DNA of 38,399 nucleotides from 66-474 sp044464225 (GTDB lineage Bacteria; Pseudomonadota; Gammaproteobacteria; Xanthomonadales; Rhodanobacteraceae), in NCBI GenBank assembly GCA_044464225.1, contig JBIQLN010000029.1, positions 1 to 38,399 of the forward strand, in the 5' to 3' direction. The notes below the pieces were generated by a model. The model had not been told where the DNA came from, did no database searches, and was given only the letters and a program-made list of their open reading frames with translations. Made by a program: the position numbers and the translations under genes. Numbering within the stretch: the stretch's first letter is position 1; each line of letters begins with the position of its first letter. This document shows positions 9,347-17,623 of the stretch, piece after piece.

Positions 9347-11044
9347 ATGTCGAAAAAACTACAAGGCTTGCGCACGCGGCTACTCGTGGCGGCAGTTGCC
9401 GGGGCCCTCGGCTGTGCCGGGTTCGCGTCGGCGGCAGTGCCTGCCGGCGGGCAATTCGCGGTCCTGACCAAGGCCACGCAACTCGGCCGTGGCGACGTGG
9501 TCCATGGCGCGATGCCGATCACCAAACCGGTGCACGTGACCCTCGCGTTGAAGCTCCGCAATGACGCGCAACTCAAATCCTTCATCGCGAATGCGAAGCA
9601 GCCGGGCACGCCGGCCGCGCAGCGCGTGATGAGCCGATCCACGCTCGCCGCCAACCACTTGCCGACGACTGCCCAGGCGCAGGCAGTGGCTGCGTACCTC
9701 AAGCAGGCCGGCTTCGACCACGTGAAGATCCATGCCGGCAATATGCTGGTGTCGGGCGATGCCAGCGCCGCGACCGTGCAGTCGGCGTTCAAGACGACGC
9801 TGGTCAACGTGCGCACCCACGATGGCCGGAACGCGTTCGCGAACAATTCGCCGATCAAGATCCCCGCGGCGTTGAGGGACAGCGTGCAAGCCGTGCTCGG
9901 GCTGCAGACCGTGCACAAGGCGCACATCCTGGCGCAGCCGCATGCCACGGTAGGCATAGGCGGGCACTTTCCCACCGAATTCGCCGACATCTACGGCGCC
10001 TCCGGCTTGCCGGCGGCAACCGACGTCGCCGCCGCGGTCTGGGGCTGGGGCAGCATGCAGAACACGGTCGACGACCTCGATGATTTCATGGGCATCACGG
10101 GCCTGGACGCCGGCGACGTCAACGTGGTCTGTACAGATACCAACGGCATCGACTGGAATACCGGAGAAGGCCTGGGCGGCACCACCATCGGCGATCCCTC
10201 CTGCAACGGCAATTTCGATTTCGGCGAGGTCGAATGGGCCATGGACAGCCAGAGCATCCTCGCGATGAGCGGTGGCCTGAAGAGCCTGACGTTCTATGCC
10301 GCGTACGGCGGGTACAACACCACGATCACGAGTTCCCTCAACGAGATCGTGAACCCCACCGTCGGCGAGCCGCTGCCGCAGGTCGTCAATGCTTCGTTCG
10401 GCGAGTGCGAGCGTTTGCAGGATGCGAACCAGGGCGGTGACGGTTCGATGCAGGCCATGGACGCGATGTTCCAGGTTGCCGTCGCGCAGGGCCAGACTTT
10501 CACCGTTTCGACCGGCGACGACGGCGCAGACGAGTGCGGGGACGGCCAACCGAACTCCGCGAGCTTCCCCGCCAGTTCGCCGTGGGTGGTCGCGGTCAGC
10601 GGTACCACGCTGCGTGCGTCGGACACCACGTGGGCACGCGAGAACGTTTGGCTGGGTGCAGGTGGCAGCCCGAGCTCGGCAGAAATGGCGCAACCGTGGC
10701 AGGCCAACCTGACCTACGGTCCGTTTGCCGGGTATCGCGGTCCGGACGTGGCCTTCGACGGCAATCCGGCGTCAGGCGAACTGGTGCTGATCCAGGGCAG
10801 TTACGGGCAGATCGGCGGTACCAGTCTTTCGGCACCGTTGATGGCCGGTGCGTGGGCACGCATCCTGCAGGGCAATCCCGGCCTCGGTTTCGCCGCACCG
10901 CACCTGTATGCATTGCCCGCAAGCGCGTTGCACGATGTCCGCTCGGGCAACAACCGGGGCTATATCGCGCGGCCGGGTTGGGATTGGGCGACCGGTCTGG
11001 GCAGCTTCGACGTCGGCCGGGCTGCGGCGGCATTGTCACCCTGA
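9347..11044 (+). CDS. Secreted S53 family peptidase (sedolisin/kumamolisin-like)
   Basis: This 565-residue exported serine-carboxyl peptidase follows the adhesin by 99 bases. I choose the ATG at 9347, since AGAGGA sits 6-7 bases upstream (9334-9340); an upstream TTG at 9317 is less likely. Residues 1-~27 are a Sec signal peptide ending ASA-AVPAG. Residues ~50-190 match the pro-kumamolisin activation domain. The catalytic domain shows the expected residues: E296 and D300 in GEVEWAMD, the oxyanion Asp in STGDDGA (D391), and the nucleophile S493 in GGTSLSAP. The C-terminal calcium site is visible as DVRSGNN...GWDWATGLGS. Family members are usually acid-active endopeptidases activated by self-cleavage of the propeptide. 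A GC-rich hairpin without a U-tract (9263-9286) lies between adhesin and peptidase, so partial co-transcription is possible. A role in processing surface proteins is speculation. Confidence 0.95.
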   Translation: MSKKLQGLRTRLLVAAVAGALGCAGFASAAVPAGGQFAVLTKATQLGRGDVVHGAMPITKPVHVTLALKLRNDAQLKSFIANAKQPGTPAAQRVMSRSTLAANHLPTTAQAQAVAAYLKQAGFDHVKIHAGNMLVSGDASAATVQSAFKTTLVNVRTHDGRNAFANNSPIKIPAALRDSVQAVLGLQTVHKAHILAQPHATVGIGGHFPTEFADIYGASGLPAATDVAAAVWGWGSMQNTVDDLDDFMGITGLDAGDVNVVCTDTNGIDWNTGEGLGGTTIGDPSCNGNFDFGEVEWAMDSQSILAMSGGLKSLTFYAAYGGYNTTITSSLNEIVNPTVGEPLPQVVNASFGECERLQDANQGGDGSMQAMDAMFQVAVAQGQTFTVSTGDDGADECGDGQPNSASFPASSPWVVAVSGTTLRASDTTWARENVWLGAGGSPSSAEMAQPWQANLTYGPFAGYRGPDVAFDGNPASGELVLIQGSYGQIGGTSLSAPLMAGAWARILQGNPGLGFAAPHLYALPASALHDVRSGNNRGYIARPGWDWATGLGSFDVGRAAAALSP

Positions 11045-11087
11045 GTGGCCATGCGACGAGACAAGTAGAACGTCGCATGTGGAATGG

Positions 11088-11119
11088 ATCGCGCCGGGCT
11101 TCTCGCCCGGCGCGATTTC
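11088..11119 (+). terminator. Intrinsic terminator after the S53 peptidase
   Basis: A perfect 12-pair stem (ATCGCGCCGGGC / GCCCGGCGCGAT) with a TTCTC loop is followed by TTCTTG. It lies 43 bases after the peptidase stop and may also serve the convergent gene at 11164. Confidence 0.75.
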
Positions 11120-11163
11120 TTGGGTCGTGTATCCGATGAGTGATGCTGCGGATTCGCTGTCCG

Positions 11164-11733
11164 TCAGCGTTGCAACGCCGGTGCCTTCGAAGACTTGAGG
11201 CTGGCGACGCCATCGCGCATGCGCGCCATTTGCGCCCGTGTCTTCAGGCGCGCGCCGCGGAAATACCACACCCGCAATTCCAGCCCGCGCGGACTGACGC
11301 CGATGTACGAAAAGCCCACGCCCGGCCATTGCGCCCAGCGGAGCGTGTCGGTGAAACCTGCGTTCTCGAGCTCCAGCAGGATGCCGATGCACGGGTAATC
11401 GTGTTCGCGCGCGTATTGTTCCAGCACCTTCTGGGTGTGCCGCAGCAACGGCCGCACCAGCTTGCGCGAGCGCCAGGCCTTGCCGACGAAACAGCGGTAG
11501 TAGTACATCGGCTGGCCAAGCCGGGGCAGGATTTTCGTCGCCACCGTCGCCACGGCTGCGAGCTCCCCGTTTTCGTCGACCACGTGCGCCACGACTTCTT
11601 CCAGCCGCCGGGTGGCTTCGTCGCCCTCGACGTTGGCTTGCTCGCGCAACCAGAAATCGCGGATGGCCGCGCCCGTTTCGGCATCGAGCGACTGCCAATC
11701 CGTGACCAGTTCGTAAGCGTGCCGTTCCGTCAT
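11164..11733 (-). CDS. Hypothetical protein, possibly GNAT acetyltransferase-like
   Basis: This 189-residue protein has no signal peptide or membrane segment. Its predicted pattern suggests a GNAT fold: an N-terminal helix region, a strand pair around EVVAHVVDENGELAAVATV, a strand with YYYRCFVGKAWR, then the helix RKLVRPLLRHTQKVLEQYA where acetyl-CoA would bind in a real GNAT protein. The classical Q/RxxGxG/A loop is degenerate here (AWRSRKL), so catalysis is uncertain. The start at 11733 is the only good ATG but has a weak ribosome binding site. It stands alone, convergent with the peptidase and divergent from tRNA-Leu. I am confident of the gene, not of the function. Confidence 0.7.
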   Translation of the reverse strand: MTERHAYELVTDWQSLDAETGAAIRDFWLREQANVEGDEATRRLEEVVAHVVDENGELAAVATVATKILPRLGQPMYYYRCFVGKAWRSRKLVRPLLRHTQKVLEQYAREHDYPCIGILLELENAGFTDTLRWAQWPGVGFSYIGVSPRGLELRVWYFRGARLKTRAQMARMRDGVASLKSSKAPALQR

Positions 11734-11761
11734 GCGCGATGTGTCCCAGCAGAGGCACGGC

Positions 11762-11770
11762 TACTATAAC
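11762..11770 (+). promoter_or_regulatory. Probable -10 element of tRNA-Leu promoter
   Basis: TACTATAAC lies about 20 bases before the mature tRNA 5' end, a usual position for a tRNA promoter -10 box. The best-placed -35 candidate (TGTCCC, 11742-11747) is poor, so only the -10 is proposed. Confidence 0.4.
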
Positions 11771-11790
11771 CAACCGCAGCACCCCAAGCT

Positions 11791-11877
11791 GCGCGGGTGG
11801 CGAAACCGGTAGACGCAGGGGACTTAAAATCCCCCGGCCTCGCGGCCATGCGGGTTCGAGCCCCGCCCCGCGCACCA
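11791..11877 (+). tRNA. tRNA-Leu (TAA anticodon)
   Basis: This is a complete 87-base class II tRNA with encoded CCA. The acceptor stem GCGCGGG pairs with CCCGCGC, the anticodon stem GGGGA/TCCCC encloses CTTAAAA (anticodon TAA at 11825-11827), a long variable arm follows (GGCCTCGCGGCC), and the T-arm contains GGTTCGAGCCC. It decodes UUA/UUG leucine codons. Confidence 0.97.
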
Positions 11878-11890
11878 ATGTTTCAGGCGA

Positions 11891-12406
11891 TCACTTCGCC
11901 GGCGGCCGGTCGACGTGGCCGCAGTGCCTGCAGGTGCGCGCATCGAGCGAACCGTAGTAGCGCTCGAACACCGGCGGAAAATCCTTTTCGATGCTCTGCA
12001 ACACGAAGTATTCCTCGTAGAGCTTGCGGTTGCAGTTCTCGCAGAACCACAACAGGCCGTCCTTTTCGTGCGGCAGGCGGCGCCGCTCGATCACCAGGCC
12101 GATCGAATCGGGCATCCGCTGCGGCGAATGCGGCGTGCGCGGCGGCAGATAGAACATTTCGCCTGCGCGGATCTGCAGGTCGCGGCGCTGGCCTTCGTCC
12201 TGCACGCGCAACACCATTTCGCCCTCGATCTGATAAAAAAACTCGGGGCCCTCGTCCCAGTGATAGTCGCTGCGCGAATTCGGACCGCCGACGATCATCA
12301 CGATGAAGTCGCCATCGACGATGCACTTGTTGCCGACCGGCGGCTTCAGCAGGTGGCGGTGTTCGTCGATCCAGCGTTGCAGGTCGAGGGGTGGCGTCAA
12401 GGCCAT
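11891..12406 (-). CDS. nbaC: 3-hydroxyanthranilate 3,4-dioxygenase
   Basis: This 171-residue cupin dioxygenase opens the ring of 3-hydroxyanthranilate to 2-amino-3-carboxymuconate semialdehyde, in the kynurenine route of tryptophan breakdown or quinolinate/NAD synthesis. The Fe(II) ligands H49, E55 (DYHWDEGPEFF) and H93 (PPRTPHSPQR) are present. The bacterial-type second metal site is also visible: C122/C125 (CENC) and C159/C162 (CRHC). The start at 12406 gives the normal bacterial length; an open frame extends further upstream but has no family similarity. The gene is divergent from the cysteine hydrolase at 12592 across 185 bases, and convergent with tRNA-Leu. No other kynurenine-pathway gene is in the window, so its pathway partners must lie elsewhere. 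Confidence 0.95.
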   Translation of the reverse strand: MALTPPLDLQRWIDEHRHLLKPPVGNKCIVDGDFIVMIVGGPNSRSDYHWDEGPEFFYQIEGEMVLRVQDEGQRRDLQIRAGEMFYLPPRTPHSPQRMPDSIGLVIERRRLPHEKDGLLWFCENCNRKLYEEYFVLQSIEKDFPPVFERYYGSLDARTCRHCGHVDRPPAK

Positions 12407-12591
12407 GTTGAGGTTTCTCGCGGGAACCAGGCCGCCACCATAGCGCCGCCGCGACCTGGCGCAAAGCCGGAGCCTGGATTCCGCGTGCCCGCGTGCGTGG
12501 CCCGATCTGTCCGCATCCGGACCGGGTTGGTACTCGCAGGTACCGATCCGGCTGCCCACAATGAGGCCTCCCCATCCAACGGAGTTTGTCC

Positions 12592-13143
12592 ATGCCTGCC
12601 GATACCGCGGTACTCGCCGTCGACATCCAGCAATCCTTCCTGCGCGCTCCCTATTGGCGAGAAGATGACGTTCCCGCATTCCGCGCTGCCGTGCTGCGTG
12701 TGCTGCAGGCCGCCGCGCAACGCGGCTGGCCGGTGGTGCGCATCCTGCACCAGGAAAACAACGATGGCCCGTTCGGCCCCGCAGCGGGGTTGGTGCGTCC
12801 GCTCGAATGGATGCCGGAAGAGGTGGCGGTGACCTTCCGCAAGGGCGTGCACAATGCGTTCACCGACACCGGGTTGGGGGATTGGTTGCGCGAACGCGGC
12901 ATTCGTCGTGTCGTGGTGACCGGCATCCGCACCGAACAGTGTTGCGAAACCACCACGCGCGTGGCTTCCGACCTCGGTTTCGATGTCGAGTTCGTGACCG
13001 AAGCCACCCTGACGTTTCCGATGGTCCATGCTGCCAGCGGTCGCCACTACGATGTGGACGAGATCAAGCAGCGCACGGAACTGGTACTCGATGGACGCTT
13101 TGCCCGCATCCGCAGTGTCGATGCCTTGCTCGCCGGCGATTGA
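12592..13143 (+). CDS. Isochorismatase-family cysteine hydrolase
   Basis: This 183-residue cytoplasmic alpha/beta hydrolase has the family triad: D11 (LAVDIQQSF), K84 (FRKGVHNAF) and C117 in the signature TGIRTEQCCETT. The family includes nicotinamidases, N-carbamoylsarcosine and ureidoacrylate amidohydrolases and isochorismatases; the substrate cannot be told from sequence. The ATG at 12592 is preferred over a TTG six bases upstream because GGAG (12581-12584) is well spaced from it. Its 3' end overlaps the next gene, a GlxA-type regulator, in another frame, which points to co-expression and to the regulator sensing or controlling this hydrolase. Confidence 0.92.
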   Translation: MPADTAVLAVDIQQSFLRAPYWREDDVPAFRAAVLRVLQAAAQRGWPVVRILHQENNDGPFGPAAGLVRPLEWMPEEVAVTFRKGVHNAFTDTGLGDWLRERGIRRVVVTGIRTEQCCETTTRVASDLGFDVEFVTEATLTFPMVHAASGRHYDVDEIKQRTELVLDGRFARIRSVDALLAGD

Positions 13144-14083
13144 CGTCTGGTTCGTGTTGCCGCCCGGCGTGGTCCTGCTGGATTTCGCCGGTGCGGCCGA
13201 GGCGTTCCGCATCGCGGCCCGCTTCGGCGCGCCGTTTCGCCTGCACACGACGGCGGCCATCGAGCCGGGCCAGGCGGTCGACACCTCGATTGGTCCGGGT
13301 TTGTCCGGGGTGGAGCCTTTGCCGGAGCGGGTCGGGCCCGGTGCACTGCTGGTCGTGTGCGGCGTGGCGGGCGACGCCGCCACGCACGATACGCGGGGCA
13401 CGCGGGCCATCACCTCCTGGTTGCGGCGGCTGGCTCCGCTGCCTCGCCTCGCCTGCGTGTGTTCGGGTGCGCTGATCGCCGCACGCGCCGGTCTGCTGGA
13501 AGGCCGGCGCTGCACCACCCATCACACGCTGGTCGAGGCGCTGCGCGAAATCGCGCCGCATGCCGAGGTCCTGGACAGCCGCGTGTTCGTGGAGGATGGA
13601 CACATCTGCACCAGTGCAGGCATCACCGCCGGGATCGACCTGGCGTTGCACCTGATCGCGCAGATGGCGTCGCCGCGGCTTTCGGTCGAAGTCGCGCGCG
13701 AGATGGTCGTGTACCTGCGCCGTGCGCCCGACGATCCCGCGTTGTCGCCATGGCTCGAAGGCCGCAACCACATGGATGCGCGCGTCCACCATGTGCAGGA
13801 TGCCCTGGCGCGCGCGCCCGAGCGGGCCTGGACGTTGGCGCAGCTGGCGGGGCTCGGTCACATGAGCGTGCGCACGTTGACGCGACGCTTTCGCGACGCG
13901 GCGGGCATGTCGGTGCACGACTACCACGCGCGCCTGCGCGTGGCGGTGGCACGGCAGGCATTGGCGAACGGAAACAGCGTCGAAGCCGCCGCGGAGCGCG
14001 CCGGCATCGGATCGCCACGGCACTTGCGGCGATTGTGGAAGAACCATGCCGAGGCCACGCCCGGCGCGCATCGACGCATTTAG
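13121..14083 (+). CDS. GlxA-family regulator: DJ-1/PfpI domain plus AraC HTH
   Basis: This regulator of about 320 residues has an N-terminal DJ-1/PfpI (class I glutamine amidotransferase-like) domain, residues ~5-170, starting IDVWFVLPPGVVLLDFAG, with the nucleophile-elbow cysteine in CVCSGALIAARAG. The C-terminal AraC/XylS domain (~220-315) carries two HTH units (WTLAQLAGLGHMSVRTLTRRF and NSVEAAAERAGIGSPRHLRR). The ATG at 13121 gives the usual family N-terminus and overlaps the upstream hydrolase by 23 bases; an ATG at 13091 is possible. Family members often respond to quaternary amines, arginine or other nitrogen metabolites. The overlap suggests it controls its own operon. It ends 78 bases from the convergent parE. 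Confidence 0.9.
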   Translation: MPCSPAIDVWFVLPPGVVLLDFAGAAEAFRIAARFGAPFRLHTTAAIEPGQAVDTSIGPGLSGVEPLPERVGPGALLVVCGVAGDAATHDTRGTRAITSWLRRLAPLPRLACVCSGALIAARAGLLEGRRCTTHHTLVEALREIAPHAEVLDSRVFVEDGHICTSAGITAGIDLALHLIAQMASPRLSVEVAREMVVYLRRAPDDPALSPWLEGRNHMDARVHHVQDALARAPERAWTLAQLAGLGHMSVRTLTRRFRDAAGMSVHDYHARLRVAVARQALANGNSVEAAAERAGIGSPRHLRRLWKNHAEATPGAHRRI

Positions 14084-14161
14084 GAAAGCGACCCGCCGCG
14101 GCACTCAGCAACGAAGCACGGAAATGCACGCCGTCATCTCGGCTTCACTGCCGCGAGTCCG

Positions 14162-16057
14162 TCACACTTCCAGCGAAGCGAGGTCGCCTTTCTCTTCGAG
14201 CCAGTTGCGCCGATCGGAGGCGCGTTTCTTGGCCAGCAGCATGTCCATCAGCTTGGCCGTCGCTTCGCCGTCGTCGACCGTCAGTTGCACCAGCCGTCGC
14301 GTATCGGGATGGATGGTCGATTCGCGCAACTGGACGGGGTTCATTTCACCGAGGCCCTTGAAGCGCGTGACGCTGACCGCGCCCTTGATCTTGTCGCGTT
14401 CGATGCGCTTCAGCAGGGCGTCGCGCTCGGATTCGTCGAGGCAATAGAACACCTGCTTGCCCACATCCACGCGAAACAGCGGCGGCATCGCGACGCAGAC
14501 ATGCCCTTCGCGCACCAGCGCCGGGAAATGCTTGAGGAACAGCGCCGACAACAGCGTCGCGATGTGCAGGCCATCCGAGTCCGCATCGGCAAGGATGATG
14601 ATCTTGCCGTAGCGCAAACCGGAAAGATCGTCCTTGCCTGGATCGCAACCGATCGCGACCGCGAGGTTGTGTACTTCTTCCGAAGCCAGCACTGCGCCGG
14701 ATTCGACTTCCCACGTGTTGAGGATCTTGCCGCGCAAGGGCAGGATTGCCTGGTAGTCCTTGTCGCGCGCCTGTTTGGCGGAACCGCCGGCCGAATCGCC
14801 TTCGACCAGGAACAGCTCGGTGCGATCGGGGTCGGAAGATGCGCAATCGGCCAGCTTGCCGGGCAGGGCGGGACCTTGCGTGATTTTCTTGCGCACGACC
14901 TGCTTGGCGGCTTTCATGCGCGCCGCCGCATGTTCGATCGCGAGCTGCGCGATCGACTCGCCCACCGCGACGTTCTGGTTCAGCCACAGCGAGAATGCAT
15001 CGTGGATCGCGTTTTCGGTCGAACTGGCGGCGTCGCGCGAACTCAGGCGTTCCTTGGTCTGTCCCGCGAATTGCGGATCGCGCATCTTCACCGACAGCAC
15101 GAAGGCCACGCGCTCCCACACGTCCTCGGGCGCCAGCTTCACGCCGCGCGGCAAAAGGTTGCGTAAATCGCAGAACTCGCGCACCGCGTTGGTCAGGCCG
15201 GACCGCAAACCGTTGACGTGGGTGCCGCCCTGGATGGTCGGGATCAGGTTGACGTAGCTTTCCTGCACCAACTCGCCTTCTGGGATCCACGCGAACGCCG
15301 CGTCGACGCCGCCGTCCTCGCGTCGCGCGTGGTGCACGAACAGTTCGGGCGGCAGGCAAGTCGCCCCAACCAGTTCCGATTTCAAGTATTCGGCGAGACC
15401 ATCTTCGTAACGCCATTCTTCCTGTTCGCCGGACGCTTCATCCGACAGCCGCATCGTCAAGCCGGCGCACAGCACCGCTTTCGCCCGCAGCAGGTGCTTC
15501 AGTTTCGGCAGCGAGACTTTCGGGGAATCGAAATATTTGGGATCGGGCAGGAAGCGCAGCGTGGTGCCGGTGCGACGTTTCGGAACTTCGCCCAGCGTTT
15601 CCAGCTTGCCGACCGGCTCGCCGTCCTTGAAGCGCATCCGGTACTCGGTGCCTTCGCGGCGTATCAGTACTTCCAGGAACGACGACAGTGCGTTGACGAC
15701 CGATACGCCCACGCCGTGCAGGCCGCCCGAAAAGGTGTAATTGCGATCGGAGAATTTCGCGCCGGCGTGCAGGCGGGTCAGGATCAGCTCGACGCCCGAC
15801 ACGCCTTCCTCGGGATGAATGTCGACGGGCATGCCCCGGCCGTCGTCGGTCACCGTCACCGAGCCATCCTTGTGTACCGTGACGTCGATTTGTTTGGCGT
15901 GGCCGGCGAGCGCCTCGTCCACCGAGTTGTCGACGACTTCCTGCACCAGATGGTTTGGCCGGGTGGTGTCGGTGTACATGCCGGGGCGCCGGCGCACCGG
16001 CTCGAGGCCGGAAAGCACTTCGATGTCGGCGGCGTTGTAACGTGTTGAAGCGGCCAT
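14162..16057 (-). CDS. parE: DNA topoisomerase IV subunit B
   Basis: This 631-residue ATPase subunit of topoisomerase IV decatenates daughter chromosomes together with ParC (not in the window). The N-terminal GHKL ATPase shows VVDNSVDEALAGHA, DDGRGMPVD and GGLHGVGVSVVNALS. The TOPRIM domain shows the metal-binding EGDSAGGSAKQARD and ADADSDGLHIATLL, the latter typical of ParE (GyrB usually has DADVDG). Length and the RFKGLGEMNP motif fit ParE. The start at 16057 is chosen from the conserved N-terminus (TRYNAADIEVLSGLEPVRRR); the frame stays open upstream to 16123 but without similarity. The gene is divergent from the small exported protein at 16258 and convergent with the GlxA regulator. Confidence 0.97.
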   Translation of the reverse strand: MAASTRYNAADIEVLSGLEPVRRRPGMYTDTTRPNHLVQEVVDNSVDEALAGHAKQIDVTVHKDGSVTVTDDGRGMPVDIHPEEGVSGVELILTRLHAGAKFSDRNYTFSGGLHGVGVSVVNALSSFLEVLIRREGTEYRMRFKDGEPVGKLETLGEVPKRRTGTTLRFLPDPKYFDSPKVSLPKLKHLLRAKAVLCAGLTMRLSDEASGEQEEWRYEDGLAEYLKSELVGATCLPPELFVHHARREDGGVDAAFAWIPEGELVQESYVNLIPTIQGGTHVNGLRSGLTNAVREFCDLRNLLPRGVKLAPEDVWERVAFVLSVKMRDPQFAGQTKERLSSRDAASSTENAIHDAFSLWLNQNVAVGESIAQLAIEHAAARMKAAKQVVRKKITQGPALPGKLADCASSDPDRTELFLVEGDSAGGSAKQARDKDYQAILPLRGKILNTWEVESGAVLASEEVHNLAVAIGCDPGKDDLSGLRYGKIIILADADSDGLHIATLLSALFLKHFPALVREGHVCVAMPPLFRVDVGKQVFYCLDESERDALLKRIERDKIKGAVSVTRFKGLGEMNPVQLRESTIHPDTRRLVQLTVDDGEATAKLMDMLLAKKRASDRRNWLEEKGDLASLEV

Positions 16058-16257
16058 GCGGCAAACCCCGTGAACGCGGACGATGCAGCCGATCAGGATG
16101 GCGAACCAGCGCGCCACGGTCAATCCTCGGCCCGGTCGGATTGCAGGCTGGCGGCAGGAAAACCCCGCGCGCGGCGTTCAGCGTGCAGACGGCTGATCGG
16201 GCGGAATATCCGCGCCGCCGGGCCATCGTGACCCGTGCATTCCAGGAGACCATTGCA

Positions 16258-16512
16258 ATGCGCAAGCTGATCCTCGCCGCCCTCGTGGCGGCCGCGTTCT
16301 CGATCCCGGCGTTCGCCGCCCAAACCACTCCGGCGAGCCCGGCTGCGGCCGCCGCCCCGGCCGCCAAGGCTGCTCCTTCCGCCAAGGCCGCTCCGGCTGC
16401 CAAAACCGTTCCGGCTGCCAAGGTCGAGCACCACGCGATGAAGCATCATGCCATGAAGCACCATCACGCCAAGAAGGCCAAGGCCTCGGCTGCGACGACG
16501 GGCAGCAAATAA
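16258..16512 (+). CDS. Small exported Ala/Lys/His-rich protein, acid-shock (Asr)-like
   Basis: This is an 84-residue protein. Residues 1-20 form a clear Sec signal peptide (MRKLILAALVAAAFSIPAFA). The mature part is low-complexity: a Pro/Ala/Lys-rich stretch with a repeated AAKAAP/AAK motif, then a His-rich block built on (K)HHAMK, then a Lys/Ala tail. The layout resembles enterobacterial Asr acid-shock proteins, which are exported, Lys/His/Ala-rich and thought to buffer or protect the periplasm; a metal-binding role for the His block is an alternative. A good AGGAGA sits ahead of the ATG and a strong terminator follows, so it forms a single-gene unit. Low complexity makes homology hard to prove. 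Confidence 0.8.
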   Translation: MRKLILAALVAAAFSIPAFAAQTTPASPAAAAAPAAKAAPSAKAAPAAKTVPAAKVEHHAMKHHAMKHHHAKKAKASAATTGSK

Positions 16513-16546
16513 CCCAAAGCCCGCGAGGTTTTGGCTGCTGACTTGA

Positions 16547-16574
16547 ACGCCCCGGCCTGTCCGGGGCGTTTTTT
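16547..16574 (+). terminator. Intrinsic terminator after the small exported protein
   Basis: A nine-pair stem (ACGCCCCGG / CCGGGGCGT) with a CCTGT loop runs into six Ts. The sequence just upstream (GCTGACTTGA) and the stem recur at the terminator at 22424. Confidence 0.92.
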
Positions 16575-16951
16575 CAGCTCCGTCTCCAGGCGTTGGTCGC
16601 ATCCCGTTTTGCGCGTCGCCTCTGACCGCTGCAGCACGCCATCCGGGCGTCCGATGCGACCCCTTCGGGAGGCATTCGCGGGCTACGCAAGATGACCATG
16701 AAGTACGAACGGGTTACGCTTGCGCGTACCCGTCGGCGGGGAATGCCCTCGTGGCGATTGTCCGGCGGGGGCGGGGTGCGCCATATTGGTTGCTTGGGGT
16801 CCGCCCGCTGTGTTCCATCGGCGGCGACTTCGGGGTCGGCGCCGGAGTCCGGGGGGCGCCCCACGTCGCCGGCCAATATGCGGCCCGAATGCGTTCCGGT
16901 GTCACTGGACGACGTGTGAACGAACCATCGTTTTCGGATCCAGGAAGCCGA
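16575..16951. other. Gene-free stretch upstream of the two-component operon
   Basis: No supported gene is present. A wide inverted repeat CATATTGG (16782-16789) and CCAATATG (16873-16880) flanks 83 bases; it could be a pair of binding sites but may be chance. AGGAAG at 16942-16947 is the ribosome binding site of the response regulator. No convincing -35/-10 pair was identified. Confidence 0.5.
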
Positions 16952-17623
16952 ATGATTGCGTCCCAGCCGATTTCGCTGCGCCGTGTCCTCATCGTCGAGG
17001 ACGACATTCCGAGCCAGCGACGTCTCCGCGGATTGCTCGGGACCATCGTGGGCGGGGGGCTCGTGGCCGCCGTCGCGGGCAGCGTGGCCGATGCGCGTTC
17101 CGAGGCCAACGCCGGGGCGTTCGACATCGCGTTGGTGGATATCGGCCTGCCCGACGGCAATGGCGTCGAACTGATTGCGTGGCTGCATGCACGGCATCCA
17201 CAGATTGCATGCCTGGTGATCACGGCGTGGGGCGACGGCGACACGGTATTGGCCGCGTTGCGGGCCGGTGCGATCGGGTATCTGCTGAAGGATCGCGAAG
17301 ACGCGGAGCTGTCGCACGCGCTGCAGAACATCCAGCGTGGCGGGGCGCCCATCGATCCATTCGTCGCGCGCCGTATCCTGGCGATGCTGCCGGATGCGGT
17401 GCCGGTGGCGAAGCCGGAGGTGGCGAGCGACCTGCTATCCGGACGCGAACGCCAGATTCTCGGCCTGGTCGCGCATGGCCACAACAATCGCCGGATCGCG
17501 GAACTGACCGGCCTCTCGCGTTTCACGATCGAGGATTACACCAAGCGGATTTACCGCAAGCTCGCGGTGGGTTCGCGTGCGGCCGCGGTGTCCGAAGCGC
17601 ATGCGCGAGGCTTGCTGCGGTGA
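16952..17623 (+). CDS. NarL/LuxR-type response regulator
   Basis: This 223-residue DNA-binding response regulator has a receiver domain (residues ~9-125) with the acidic pair E17/D18, the phosphoacceptor D63 (ALVDIGLPDGNG), T91 and K113 (YLLKD). A LuxR-type HTH (~158-220) shows LSGRERQILGLVAHG and NRRIAELTGLSRFTIEDYTKRIYRKL. The ATG at 16952 is chosen over longer starts because the receiver begins a few residues later and AGGAAG precedes it. Its stop codon overlaps the GTG of the histidine kinase, so the two are translationally coupled and form a cognate pair. The next gene on the same strand is the ESPR/PEP-CTERM protein, a plausible target. Confidence 0.95.
   Translation: MIASQPISLRRVLIVEDDIPSQRRLRGLLGTIVGGGLVAAVAGSVADARSEANAGAFDIALVDIGLPDGNGVELIAWLHARHPQIACLVITAWGDGDTVLAALRAGAIGYLLKDREDAELSHALQNIQRGGAPIDPFVARRILAMLPDAVPVAKPEVASDLLSGRERQILGLVAHGHNNRRIAELTGLSRFTIEDYTKRIYRKLAVGSRAAAVSEAHARGLLR

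Noticed and set aside
11164..11733. Assigning a specific acetyltransferase function
   Set aside because: The acetyl-CoA loop is degenerate and no substrate clue is available.
16782..16880. Inverted CATATTGG / CCAATATG pair 83 bases apart upstream of the response regulator
   Set aside because: An eight-base match at this distance is weak evidence; noted but not proposed as an element.
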